Source: Strigamia acuminata (taxonomy: Eukaryota; Arthropoda; Chilopoda; Geophilomorpha; Linotaeniidae). Taken from it: DNA of 64,000 bases. How positions within the stretch are numbered: position 1 is the stretch's first letter; each line of letters starts with the position of its first letter. The stretch covers positions 31,987,608 through 32,051,607 of the forward strand of contig OX442314.1 of the NCBI GenBank assembly GCA_949358305.1, written 5' to 3'. The translations under genes and the position numbers were made by a program. Shown one piece after another: positions 44,183-55,674 of the stretch. Under the pieces are notes generated by a model, which was not told the origin of the DNA, made no database searches, and saw only the letters and a list, made by a program, of their open reading frames with translations.

Positions 44183-46683
44183 AAAAATGTTGCCACCAAA
44201 TTGATATTTCAATACCCGCAAGCTAAAATTCTAGAATTTCAGATAAAAATATCTATATATTAGTTTCTTAATTTTTATCGCTATAGTTTGCACCTGCTAT
44301 TATTTTAAAGGGAATATATTATTAATCCACTAAAATTCCTTGGATTTACACTAAAAAAAAACTAATTCTCCCACTTACTGAAATTTCCACTAACGCTCCT
44401 TTTTTGTTCCACTAAATTTATACACTAAAAAAAAACTAAATTTTCCACTACTGAATTTCCCCACTATAAAAAACTAAGTACATCCACTATTTCTACTAAT
44501 TTTTTTTATTACAAAAGGAAGGCCTTCCTAGCTTTCGATGGTCTACCTTGCTTCCTTTTCTCGCCCAAAGGCACGTTCTACTTAGGTACTGCTCAATAAT
44601 AGGACAAGAACAAGTTCCCTCATCCCAACAAGACCTCGGGGCCTCTAGCCGGCCGCAACATCGCCTTCGGCATGCACATCGGGTCCATCTTCATTGGCCA
44701 CGCGGATGTCCACAACGACACACCACCCTCGTTCGTCGACTCCCGCCGCTCCCCGATAATCCACGGCGTGGTCGCTAGACTCCCCAATTGCTGCAGCGCC
44801 TTGCGTAGCTTCCAACAATTGGGGAGTCCGCCGGCTCACCGAGGAGCGGTAGGAGTCAACAAAGGAGGGTGGTGTGTCGTCGTGGACATTCGCAAACCAT
44901 AGTCGTCCATGAAGATGTTGCGGCCGGCGAGGAGCCCCGAGGTCTTGTTGGGACTGGGTCCCGACACGTGACTAGGACCGGCGGGAGTCGACGAACGGGG
45001 AGACACGCGACGAATGCGCCCTGGACGAACCAGCCTTCGCCCGGCGAGATGTGGCCGCCGTCGTACAATTTTGCCACCAGAAGTGGGGTGAGGGAACTTA
45101 TTCTTGTATATTGAGCAGTACGACCAACCCTCCCCCGCATGGTCTACGAGCGAGAGACTGACGAGGTCTAGTTGGGACTAGGTCCCGACACGTGACTAGA
45201 ACTGGGGACTAGGACTCGGGCCTTGGCGGGGACTCGGTTGCGGAAGCGGGCGACTGTTGGGGCGCTCGTAGACCATGCGGGGAAAGGGTTGGTCGTCCTC
45301 GACGTTAGCCAAACGTTCGCACAGCTGCAGCATAAAAAAACATAGAAGTAGTAGTGGTAATATTAGTTTTTTCTCCTCTAATTTGATTTTAGTGGAAGAT
45401 TTAGTTTTTTTTTAGTGTATAAATTTAGTGGAACAAAAAAGGAGCGTTAGTGGAAATTTCAGTAAGTGGGAGAATTAGTTTTTTTTCAGTGGAATTCCAA
45501 GGAATTTTAGTGGACCAATAAATGGGACCCTTATTTTAAAGACCAAACATTGAATGTTAATCTTGTATTCTTGTTTAGACAAAAACTATACTTTGGTTTT
45601 TTGGTGTTTTTTTTCTTCTTGTTTTTCCTGTTTTTTTTTCCTGTTTTTTTAGGTTTTATTGGTATTTTTTGAGTTGTGTGTGTTTATTGGGGGTTTTATT
45701 TGGTTTTAAGTGTTTTTTTCGTTATCTTAGGATTTTAGTAAGGTTTTTAAGTTTTTTTTTCCGGACCTCGATAAAAATTTTCAATAGTATCCGGACCCCA
45801 CTTAAAATTACTTGCCGACCCCTGTATTAATTCATACCGTACTATCTTCAGAATATGTGAATAAGTAAACTTTATTCTGTCTCCATATGATTAGATCCTG
45901 TAACATGTTTAAATCTGGATCACGCTTTGGATTTGGAATTCCTCGTGTTTCTTTGATGACAAATATCAATATTTTGTTTTCAATTGATGAGAAAATATAC
46001 TGGGCCAGCTGAAATGAAGATTTATTTTAAAATGCATAGGCCATGTGTACTATTAAAACTATAAGGAAGTGCTGTCATTAAACCAACAAGTATTCAGTCG
46101 ACAAACATACAGTAACTGTCCACTGTAGGGCAGCGTTAACTTGTTGTTCTAATGCTATCCCTCGACTTGGAAAATGATTAGACCTTTACTTGCTCAAAAC
46201 TTTCTATCCAAATGATAATCAGCTGAAAAGGTGTGTAATTGAAATCCTTCGATCTATTATTGAACCGTCGAGCCGACATTTGAATTTTTCCTATCCAATT
46301 GAAATGGATCAATTTCAACAAACAGTTTTCCGCTAAAACAGGAATATAAGATAAATGGAAATATAAAACAAAATTAAATTTGGAATTTAGAAACCATAAT
46401 CATCTTGATAATAAATGATGTGGATTCTTCTTGTGTTAGTTATCCGCACAATATTAGATAATTGCAAATTGAGTTCATTATTGCAGTCAGCACAGAGTAA
46501 ATTAGATAAAGAATTGGTTTCTCGTACTAAAAGAAAAGATAAATAAACACGGTGTAATTTAAAAAAAAAAAATCTTAATTACTCAGAATTTATACGTTAC
46601 TTACGTTTTGATGTGTCGATACATCCAGAAAACAAGCAACAGAAAAATACTCTTAAAATGGTTTTCCTCCATGTGGCCCCCAT
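44183..46683 (-). pseudogene. Ionotropic receptor IR-B, 5' exons only
   Basis: Intact exons 1-4 (minus): 46605-46683, 46395-46526, 46190-46332, 45838-46008, in the same sizes and phases as IR-A and IR-C. Exon 5 starts at 44,230 (LKYQFGGNIF) and is cut at about 44,183 by the SR retrocopy. Exon 1 has a good signal peptide (RVFFCCLFSGC). No pore-forming exons follow before IR-A begins, so no channel can be made. A transcript could encode a secreted fragment of the amino-terminal domain. Confidence 0.85.
44311..45530. mobile_element. TIR element with 11-bp target duplication (Mutator-like size)
   Basis: Perfect duplication TTATTTTAAAG at 44,300-44,310 and 45,531-45,541. Inverted arms of about 150 bp carry ccactaaaattccttgga and repeated actaaaaaaaaacta motifs. 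The central 700 bp is GC-rich with internal direct repeats (gggtcccgacacgtgact at about 44,956 and a near copy at about 45,180) and inverted repeats (actccccaattg). No transposase. It sits in an IR-B intron. Confidence 0.82.
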
Positions 46684-48298
46684 CTGGCCCGTTACCTCAA
46701 TTTTCAAGAGAGAGAAAACACGACCACACAACTTAATGTATTCATATTTTTATACTTGTGTTCTTGATTTGCTTTAGCAACCGTTGCCCCGTTTAATCGA
46801 TTGCAGTTTATGATTATTGGCATCCGGTGTGTACATCCGACTAGTTAATGATTTATGTATTGACATCCAAGCAATTAATTAGGCTTAGACATCTTAATTT
46901 AACACAAAGCAATTTTGCCGAGCGGCTGTGCCGAAACTCGCAAAAAGTCATAATTTTTCTGCACCAAATCAAAAAACAAAACATGCGGTTACGGAGAGAA
47001 ATCAATTTCCTACGAAATGGGACCAATTTCGGAATTTTCTGAGGACTTTTTCATATAAAAAAGCCTGGTTTTAGATTCGAAGTGGTCAAGTTATTGAAGT
47101 CGTAACTGCCAAAGTCGTAATTGTGCATAATTACTTTTGTAAATAAAAGCCTAGCTCACCTACGCCTACAACCGCCACTTGATTGGTCGTTGGGTCAGAA
47201 TTAATGATACTCGGGTATCATAACGTGTTCGCTGCTTGATCGTGAATTTTTCCATGGTTAAACTCCCAGGTGTAATTTATAAAATATCTGAAGAAAAAAA
47301 AATTAATTAATTAATAAAAAGTATTAAACATTAAACATTTGGCCCATTCTGTATTTTCCCAGTAATAAATTTATATTTTGATATTCCATTTATACTGGAT
47401 GTTTGGATCAGTTACTTAGGGTCTGTGAAATTTCATTGTGAATTAGATTGAATTGAAATTTAAATCAATTGAATTCTTTGACCAAATTTCACATTTCAAA
47501 TTTGAAATTTCAAACTTTTAACATGTTTAATTTTAGTAAAGCACTCGAAAGTTCTGCGCACATGAAAGTCACGTCAACTGAAAGACCCCAGATTCGTTGT
47601 AGCTTACCTTAGATCCTTTATTTCATTAAGTATAAAAAAACGCACAATATTCATCACCTCAAATGATGATTGAAGAACTTTCTAATGTGTCAACGAACAC
47701 CGTTGTTACTTACCCGAGCATCAGCACTCGGTCACCGCATCATTTGAATTCAGAGAATTGGATCCTCTAGTTCAACGCCACGTGAGATTAGGCTAGTATC
47801 AAATGCAGCTCACTCGATCTGAACATTAGAATATTTCATCATATTAAAAATGTTTAATCCAGTTACGTTAAACAATTTTTACCGTTTCGACCAGTTGATC
47901 TTGCTGCATCCATGTTGTCGTGCAGACTACTGTTGCCATCTGGCGAAGAAATATCGAACCTTGGACAAAAACGCTCAAAAATCGTACATTTTGTAGTTCA
48001 CATTGTGCATTAACGTGTATCTAAAATGAAGATAGAAATGTATTTTCGCAAGTAAAATTGGATGCTTTACAGATTGTACAATACAAAATACAAAATTTGG
48101 AATAAAAATTTTATTTCTACCAAAAATTATTGGTTTTAAAATTGTATTTAAAATAGAATAATTGCATAGGATATACGTATGACTTATACTGTAGATTGCA
48201 AACTGCAAAATACAAAATTTGAAATAGAATAATTCAAAAAAATACCGTTAGGCGTATTCCTACGGTATACGTATGACCTGCGATCTTCTTTCCTGCTG
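46684..48298. other. Spacer between IR-B and the BTB gene
   Basis: 46,755-46,840 is the shared IR 5' flank. 47,800-48,000 repeats 20,750-20,960. The rest is AT-rich with no recognised exon. Confidence 0.5.
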
Positions 48299-48306
48299 TA
48301 TATAAG
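48299..48306 (+). promoter_or_regulatory. TATA box of the BTB gene
   Basis: TATATAAG about 100 bp upstream of ATG 48,404, with a GC-richer segment after it. A plausible core promoter. Confidence 0.55.
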
Positions 48307-48403
48307 ACGTGGAACCAGAAGAAGTGGCAGATAGTTATCTCGCAGTGACTGACACAGCCACACGCCTTTGTAATTCTCCGAAGATATTACTTGCACCGTA
48401 AAC

Positions 48404-48988
48404 ATGAGTCGCTTCGAAGCCTGCGCATTGCCCATTGGACCAGAACCAAGCTTTTGCTTCGACCTCACCATGGAAACGAAAAACGGGTCGGTAGAAACCA
48501 ACACGGACGTACTGATACAAATACCGTATTTTGACAGACGTTACGACTTTGGGCGGTTGGGGAAAAACGGAAGTCCGATTTGTATTAACGTTAGACGCGT
48601 AACGTCGGAAGCATTGAATATTATTATCGATTTAGTTAGTCGTCGTAAAATGTTGGAACCGGATATCGAAGACGAATGTTTGCTTTGGGATGTTATTGAA
48701 ACTGCTTACAGAATGCAATTGTGGAGAGTGTTTCATTTTTATTGGAAGATTTGGGTGTTGAAGCATCTTTTTGTACCGCAGCATTTTCAGGGCGTTTGGG
48801 AGGCGGCGGAAATGTTTGACGAAATCGACAGTATGTTATGTGTTTTTTGCGATAACGTGTCGAAATTGAATGACGAAGTACGTAAACGTATTACGCCCAG
48901 TCAGATGCGACGTCTTTCCGATTGGTCGGAATTTTACGATTTTTCTTTCACAGTTCATCAATTAATAAAAACAAAATTTAACATTTAA
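48404..48988 (+). CDS. BTB/POZ-like domain protein, intronless
   Basis: A 194-residue ORF with its own TATA box. The segment from TDVLIQIPYFDRRYDF through ICINVRRVTSEALNIIIDLV, then ECLLWDVIETAYRMQLWRVF, follows the BTB fold pattern: hydrophobic strand, the V-x-S/T-EAL-x-x-x-x-D-x-V helix, then LL-x-x-A-x-x-x-Q-L. The C-terminal helices (VWEAAEMFDEIDSM) look like the start of a BACK domain. No kelch, MATH or zinc-finger region follows. BTB proteins dimerise and often recruit Cullin-3; that role is inferred here only from the fold. The stop is followed by four copies of acattta and AATAAA near 49,050. Low paralogue similarity and lack of introns suggest a retroposed or lineage-specific gene. 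Confidence 0.65.
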   Translation: MSRFEACALPIGPEPSFCFDLTMETKNGSVETNTDVLIQIPYFDRRYDFGRLGKNGSPICINVRRVTSEALNIIIDLVSRRKMLEPDIEDECLLWDVIETAYRMQLWRVFHFYWKIWVLKHLFVPQHFQGVWEAAEMFDEIDSMLCVFCDNVSKLNDEVRKRITPSQMRRLSDWSEFYDFSFTVHQLIKTKFNI

Positions 48989-49268
48989 CATTTAACATTT
49001 AACGTCTATGGTTCGAGCGCGGCGGGTAAAAGAAGATAAATTAGACGGAAATAAAACGTCACTTCAATTTGTTAAAAGATTAATCGAGCAAGATCAAAAA
49101 TGAATTTTTAAAGGCTTTTATTTTACTTGAATGTTTGTGTGTTTCAACTTCCGGTTTAGAGTGCCACCTGACGGAACCCGTCATCAATGTTAGTAAATGT
49201 ACATGGTTAAAATATTTATTAATTTGGATTTTAGTGAATGGAGAAAATAATGTAGCTGTATTGAGAAA

Positions 49269-52200
49269 TTAAGTTAGTGCAGCTAACACACGAGTCTGTC
49301 TCAGTGCACGCTCCCAAAAATACAATTCTAAAAGAAATATTATTGCAGAGCAGAAAACACCTCCAATGAGAATTAGAAATGCTGTGATTGTGTGGTAGAT
49401 AGAGATGGATTTGTAATCATAATTTCTTGTCTCGCAAAACGTTTTTATTTCGTACTCATCCTCAATTCTGTTTAAAATTCCTTTTTCTTTTAAGTTCATA
49501 ACGCTGAAATGCATAGACCGGAAGTTTAATTTTAAAATCTTTAGAAATTTACAGTACTCACTTCTGATTAAAGAATTCCACATATTTTGATTTTTTATCA
49601 AAAATGTAATTCCCTGAAACAGGAATCTGAATTTTTATAAAACTGAACGAACAGTTTGGTCCGTACATCTTTTTCAGGCCATTGTAAAAATGGATGATGG
49701 CATTATTGTTCTTCGAAAGCAGTTTTGGAGCGTCTGTCCAGGTAATGTTTCCTTTTCCAGCACTCTTTTCCATACGATGCCACATTTCCCTTGTAAGATT
49801 TGTTTGTGCATTCTACCATAAAAAATAAGACCATAATTATTTCATTATTTCATAATTTCATTTTGAATCCGATCGATCCTTAACGTTTTTTTCCCATTAC
49901 CTTAATGTACGTGTAGGGGAACATGACTCCAAAAGCGTACAAGCTGACTTTGTCTTCCGACAATACATCTTGAATACTATTGTATTGTAGTCGCGATGTT
50001 GTAACAGTGAGTGATGTGTATAGTACCACACTGTAGCTTGAAATAATTAGCAGACGAAAGAAATATTCCGTTCCAGTAATTGTGTAAACTATAAAATATA
50101 ATTAGAAGAACTTGAAAATTGATTAACAATCTTATTGAGGTGTATTTACCTGAAGCTGAGGTTGTGTGATTATCGAATTTGGTAATCAACGCAATAGATA
50201 GCGCGATAAAGAGATAAGTAGCTAAAATACACACCCAAACAAGCACGGAGAATGGTTGGAAAAAAGTTGTCCATCGGTATTCTTTGATGTAGCTGTCTTG
50301 TCGCATGACTAATCCATATGTTTCTCTGGCGATAGGAAAATTTACGAAGTCGAAAATCGGCACACGTTCTGCACTCATTGCAAATGGGCCTTTGTAGGTG
50401 TCGTAATGCTTTTAAAAAATTAGTCAAATTGAATGATAAATGTTCCGCCCTCGAATAAGAGCCGTGACCGAGAGAGGCAATTTGATATAAGAGCGGTTCT
50501 CAATCAAGCAACTACGGTAATTATTAAATACTAAAAATTATTTATCAAAATTCTAAATTCGCAACACAACGACTTCGAACAGAAATTAGTGGGGTTAGGT
50601 TAGACCATCTGAGCACATTGCAAATGAGCACCCTATTTAAATTGGTTGCAGGGGAGCACGGGTTTATTTGTGCACCCAATTAAAAAATTTAAATATTAGT
50701 ATTAAATAATTAATTAAGTAATAATTAAATTAAATGAGCACGTTTTAAATGAGCACGTTTTAAATGAGCACGTTTTAAATGAGCACGATTGGTGCAAATA
50801 AGCACCTTTTAAATGCACATGATTGGTGCAAATGAGCACCTTTTAAATGCACACGATTGGTGCAAATGCAAAACGTTTTGCCAATGAGGGGGTATATAAG
50901 GGGGAAAACTATTATTTCCTATCACATTTGGCAGATTCACTGACTGACTAACAGCCATGGTTTTAACGTCGACCAAGCTTCCTTCGCATGCAGTGCTTGT
51001 TGAGAACCGTCTGTGGTATGACCAGAGAAAATTTATTTACTGAGAAGATAAACCATGTGGTTTCGATGACAACATCATGCTGATGCGGTGTATTGTTAAA
51101 GTATGTCATTGTAGAGGCCGGCTAAACCTGACTACTTCAGAGTTTGAGGTTACTTCTCCGCATGAGCATGGAACAACTGCTTTAGAAATTAATACCAAAC
51201 TCTTTACGCACGAACTTGTAACCAATTGTCGTAACCTTAACCCATCTGCGGCAAAGAAGCCGGAATACGACAAGCTATGCATCAAGTATCCTGATGAATG
51301 GGCCAACATCGGGGAACGGCAGCGACTCCAGGCCATTGCACAACTACCCGAGGTAGTTCATAGAGTGGCGGCCCAGTTGATCGAACTGCTGACTGAGGTA
51401 AACGCAGGTCTAGTGGTGCAGTTGGAACCAACAGATTCCACCTGTCTCCTGTGCAATGCACACAAGTGCAATGTTGTGTACAGGTGTGGGCACACTGCAT
51501 GCTCTGCCTGTGTACAAAGGGCTGTTGAGATAGATGTGCTTCTAAAAAGCCATGTTTGCCGCATGGTTATAAAGAAGCGTAGCTATCTTACCAGATTCTT
51601 CTTATTATAAAAATAACAAGAAATAACAACGGATTTACTAATGTGCCCATTTGAAACCAATTTTATTATCATTATATAGCTTATACATACAAATAAACCC
51701 GTGCTCCCCTGCAACCAATTTAAATAGGGTGCTCATTTGCAACTTAATATGGGCGCCAAATGTGATTTCGCGTGGGTTGGGCGCCAATCCAGATTCACTC
51801 CAGATGATCAACAGGAAACAGCTAATCTTTATTACAGCAGAAGAATCATAAAATTACATCGCGATTATTTAATTTATTCTTATTTTATTTTATTACATTT
51901 TAATCAGTGCTCATTTAAGACGAGCTCATTTAGGACGTGCTCCCGTGAGACAGCGCCTTTGCAACGTGCTCAATTGAGGTGCTCAATTGATTTCGGTGCT
52001 CATTTGCAATGTGCTCATATGGTCCCCCCCCAAATTAGTCTATCATAATTGTTTTTATTTTTATATCGAATGATTGCTTTGGTGCCATGTTGATTTTTGG
52101 TACCAGTATATGTTAAAGGGGCGGGAACTGCACTAGGGGGTTGTCATGGAGATGCAGTCGCTACTTGCCTCATTTCCTGTGAGGCAAGTGGGGAATGCCA

Positions 52201-54077
52201 TTTCCTATAAAATGTGGAAACTGAATATGGTTCACAATTGAAATAAGAACCGGCCTCGAATTGGAGCCGCGGCTCAGAGTGCCCGTTTTGGCTCTCATTT
52301 GGTAAAATACGGTATTTAAAGTTTATTGGAACTGCCTGTAATAATTGCTGTCCTGTATTTCATAAGGAAAAGTACACTTACTCAAACTGACCAACGTCGC
52401 AATGTTTACTTACTTTCTGTTTCATATTTGTCAATACATTATCGTCGTACTTACCGGTAATGGTAATGCTGACTATTGAACTAGAAATGTACAAAGTTTA
52501 CATAAACCTTTTGAAAGTAATTTACCAAACTACAAAGACATTACCAAATGTTACTCATTTTCTCCAATATGTGATCTGTTATTGCGATATCTGGAAATAG
52601 AGGTTTATTTTTTGCTTCAACCTACAAAAAAAATAGGATGGTATCCTGGTCAACTTTTGAGTGATTCATTACTTCTATTTGGGCTAGTGTAATTGTCAGT
52701 CAGAACTGGCAATATTCGAAGCTGCAAAAGGTCAGTTTGTGGTAACTGTCGCAACTGACCAAGTTTGATACAGATAACAGTATAAAACAGTCATTTTTGT
52801 GCTAATTTATAGTTACATGCAATATTATTTGTAATTACGTTTTAAATTATAATATAGCAGGCTTTACCTGGCTTATAGTGAAATTATGTTTTTTCAAAAA
52901 CAATGTTGTGTGAGAAATCTTTTTGAACTGACATCTTTGTTGTTCTGCACAATTCATCCCGAAGTTGGTTATTTGAAAAATGTTCCCTTCAAATTGATAT
53001 TTTAATTCCTGCAAGCTCAAATTCTGGAATTAAAGACACACAAATATATATTACTTTCCTGTGTTCAATTGTATAACTTTGCATCTGTTATAATCATAAG
53101 GATCAAATGTACTGAATGTTAATCTGTTTAAACAAAAATTGCACAAATTTTAAACATTACTGTGGTTTTCTTCTCAGGTAAAATATATTATTTGCAGGGC
53201 CGGATTTAGGTCTTGAATGGTGTTAATTGATAACAAGATGAACATTATGTGCGTATTGAGTGTATATTATTTAACAATTGACTCTTACAGTACTATATTC
53301 CGAATATGTGAACAAGTAAACTTTATTCTGTCTCCATATGACTAGATCCTGTAATAAGGGCAAATCGAGATCGTACTTTGTATTTGGAGTTCCTAATGTT
53401 TCCTTGATGACAAATATCAATATTTTATTTTCAATTGACAAGAAAGCATACTGGGCAAGCTGAAATGAAGATTTATTTTAAAATATAATAATACCAGTGT
53501 GTACTGTTAGAATTAGAACTAGGAGGGAATGCTGTCAAGACCAACAAGCATTCATGGCAGTCGGTCGACAAATATAACTAGTAGGATGATTAGATCTTTA
53601 CCTGCTCAAAACTTTCTATCCAAATTAGAATCAGCTGAAAAGGAGTATAATTGAAATACAATGATGAATTATCAAACTGTTGAGCTGACATTTGGATTGT
53701 TCCTATCCAATTGAAATGGATCAATTTCGCCACACAGTTTGACACTAGAATAGAAACACGAAGTAAATAATAATATAATAAAAAAAAAAAATAATAATAA
53801 TTTGAGATTTAGGAACCATAATCATCCTGATAGTAAATGATGTGTATTATTCTCGGTTTTGTGATTTGTACAATATTAGACAATTGAAAATTGATTTCAT
53901 TATTACAGTTAGCAATGGGTAAATTAGATAAAGAAGTGTTTTCCCATGCTAATAGAAAAGATTAATGCACAATTACTCTAATGTGTTGCTGTACATACTT
54001 CTCAACAGATTACTTTTTGAAATGTCGAAGCAAAAGAAAAATACACATAAAATCTTTATCCACCAAGTGGCATCCAT
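49269..54077 (-). CDS. Ionotropic receptor IR-C, complete (11 exons)
   Basis: Exons (minus): 54014-54077, 53817-53948, 53602-53744, 53289-53459, 52868-53023, 52545-52621, 52414-52480, 50150-50408, 49901-50088, 49562-49812, 49269-49503, giving about 580 residues. Signal peptide MDATWWIKILCVFFFC. M1 VWVCILATYLFIALSIALIT; pore/M3 with SSYSVVLYTSLTVT; M4 HTITAFLILIGGVFCSAIIF; tail LYFWERALRQT. The donor that ends exon 5 in IR-A is mutated from GT to AT at 52,875-52,876; a GTAAAG donor 9 nt further on restores the frame at the cost of three extra codons. The intron between exons 8 and 7 carries a 1.44-kb TIR element. Probably a functional ligand-gated channel, if the shifted donor works. Confidence 0.88.
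50893..50899 (+). promoter_or_regulatory. TATA box inside the TIR element
   Basis: TATATAA within ggggTATATAAggggg, about 55 bp upstream of ATG 50,954 of the FLYWCH/RING ORF. Confidence 0.6.
50954..51610 (+). pseudogene. FLYWCH zinc finger plus C-terminal RING protein, one stop
   Basis: A frame of 218 codons from ATG 50,954 with one TGA at 51,038-51,040. Before and after the stop is a FLYWCH-type finger: VENRLWYDQRKFIY, then MRCIVKVCHCRGRL and the closing SPHEHG (C-x4-C and H-x-H). After an alpha-helical middle comes a C-terminal RING like those of MDM2/IAP proteins: CLLC, then CGHTACSAC, then VCRMVIKK and the basic C-terminal tail. The first Cys of the last CxxC pair is Ser here, so one zinc ligand is missing. 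FLYWCH fingers bind DNA, and RING domains recruit ubiquitin E2 enzymes. Without the stop it could be read from ATG 51,077 as a 177-residue protein lacking half of the finger. Confidence 0.65.
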
Positions 54078-54129
54078 ACGGCCTCTTGTCTCAACTTTCA
54101 AAAGGAAAACACGACCACACAATGTGAAA

Positions 54130-54910
54130 AATTCTCGTGTTGTTGATCTGCTTTAGCAACTGTTGCCGAGTTTATTTGATGAAAGTTTATGTGTATTGGC
54201 ATCCGGTGACTACATCCGACAAACACATGTGATGATGTCGATATTGTATCGACTCTAATCAGAATCAATTTGTAATTAAATACACCAACAGACTGAACGT
54301 GTGAGCATTTGCGTCAATATCAAAATAATATTTTACACTTGAACCACTTTTGTGGAAGTTGCGACTTTTAGAAAGTCTAATTTCTAAAAGTGTGAATGAT
54401 CTATTTTAAGACCATTCACAGTTACGGATTAGTTTTGTAGAAATTAGTGATTTTTTTTACTAGGAGTAACTAATGCACCTCTACAAAAACTGGTAGATTA
54501 TTTATGTCTGGCAAGATGTTGTCCACTTAAAGCTTTTCTACTGCTTTTCTACTTGTAGATAATGAATCATTAAAGATAGAGACTTTTTTAAAAGAAAGAC
54601 AGATGCCAGTTTAGCAAATCAACGTATCCTTTAAATTTGTTTTCCGCATTAAAACTTGATAATTTTGTTGCAGATCAACTTTGCTATAGGCTATAGTATG
54701 CTTTGTTTTTTTAAAAAGCATATACTTATTCGGGAAATTGACTCAATTTTAAGACCATTCACACTTACGGATTAGTTTTGTAGAAATTAGTAACTTATTG
54801 ACTAGGAGTAACTAATGCACCTCTACATAAACTGGTAGAATGTTGTCCACTGAAAAGTAGGGGTTTGCTTTTCTACTTATAGATAATTTATATTAATATA
54901 TTAATACTTT
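54130..54910. other. IR-C 5' flank and direct repeat
   Basis: 54,130-54,230 is the 5' flank shared with IR-A and IR-B. About 115 bp at 54,408-54,525 recurs directly at 54,748-54,850 (taagaccattcacactta... ctaatgcacctctaca). No coding exon recognised. Confidence 0.5.
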
Positions 54911-55345
54911 GACCAGCTGCCCCTGCAGGCTGATCACTGCCCTGCAATGCAATGCACTTGATGCAGCTCTCGCGCCTCGTGTGTTTCTTGCGCGCCCGTT
55001 GCGGTCCTCCGCAACCAGGTGGACCTACGGGCCCTTGATCAGCAAATCGGGTCCCGAATGTGATCCTTCTGGAAGTGGGTGGGCCCTGTAGCAGTCCACG
55101 AGTTGTTCTTCTAGCCAGCATGGTGAACAGTCGCAATCCAACCTTCACTCCATTTCTGACTATGATGGCGACCCAAACGATCGGCGCGGCGACTCTGTCG
55201 CTCGCCAGAACCTGAGCGTCTATGTAAGCCATGTCCGACTTATGTTCTCCGTGAACGTACGGCAGCATGGCCGAAACATACACCGACCTCGCGTGTCATG
55301 CATCCCAATGGTCACCGTGACACCCGGTCTGATTAGGGATGGCTC
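54911..55345 (-). repeat. GC-rich dispersed element, family X, second copy
   Basis: Inverse of the family found at 39,371-39,625: both share the gaccagctgcccctgc end and the catccctaatcagaccg portion. A frame at 54,888-55,283 is open for 131 codons but shows no domain and is not conserved in the other copy. Confidence 0.5.
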
Positions 55346-55674
55346 TATGGTAGCCATCATTATACATTACACCCATTACACCCCTAGACATCAATAAAGC
55401 CAATAACTAAAACTCTCTTGTGTATTTCATGGAGCTTTGTCTATAAATAACCGCGAATGAGATTAGGCCTAACAAAACAACAATCGTTCTCCCGACCAAT
55501 CCCGAGGCGCGTAACAAACCGCTTTTGACGTCATTCAACAATAAAATTACAATTCTCATGTATATAATAAACGATAACTGCTTTTAAAATAAATAATATT
55601 AATCAATTTGAACATCATTGCCCAGGCCTGAACTATTTTAACCCTTTACACAAAACTATTCATTATTTTGTTAT
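55346..55674. other. Spacer, nothing recognised
   Basis: Ordinary AT-rich sequence with no exon, repeat boundary or regulatory site that I can support. Confidence 0.5.

Larger units (their letters stand above)
50591..52031 (+). mobile_element. TIR element carrying a FLYWCH/RING ORF
   Basis: 8-bp target duplication AAATTAGT (50,583-50,590; 52,032-52,039). Ends GGGG...GACCATCTGAGCACATTG and its inverse. A second, 54-bp perfect inverted repeat (50,620-50,673 versus 51,688-51,750) lies inside. Many copies of aaatgagcacg occur near the ends, like transposase-binding subterminal repeats. The size of the duplication suggests a hAT-type element. No DDE domain is present, so mobility would depend on another element. 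Confidence 0.85.

Noticed and set aside
54888-55283. 131-codon minus ORF
   Set aside because: It falls in the GC-rich dispersed family X, and the frame is not kept in the copy at 39.4 kb.
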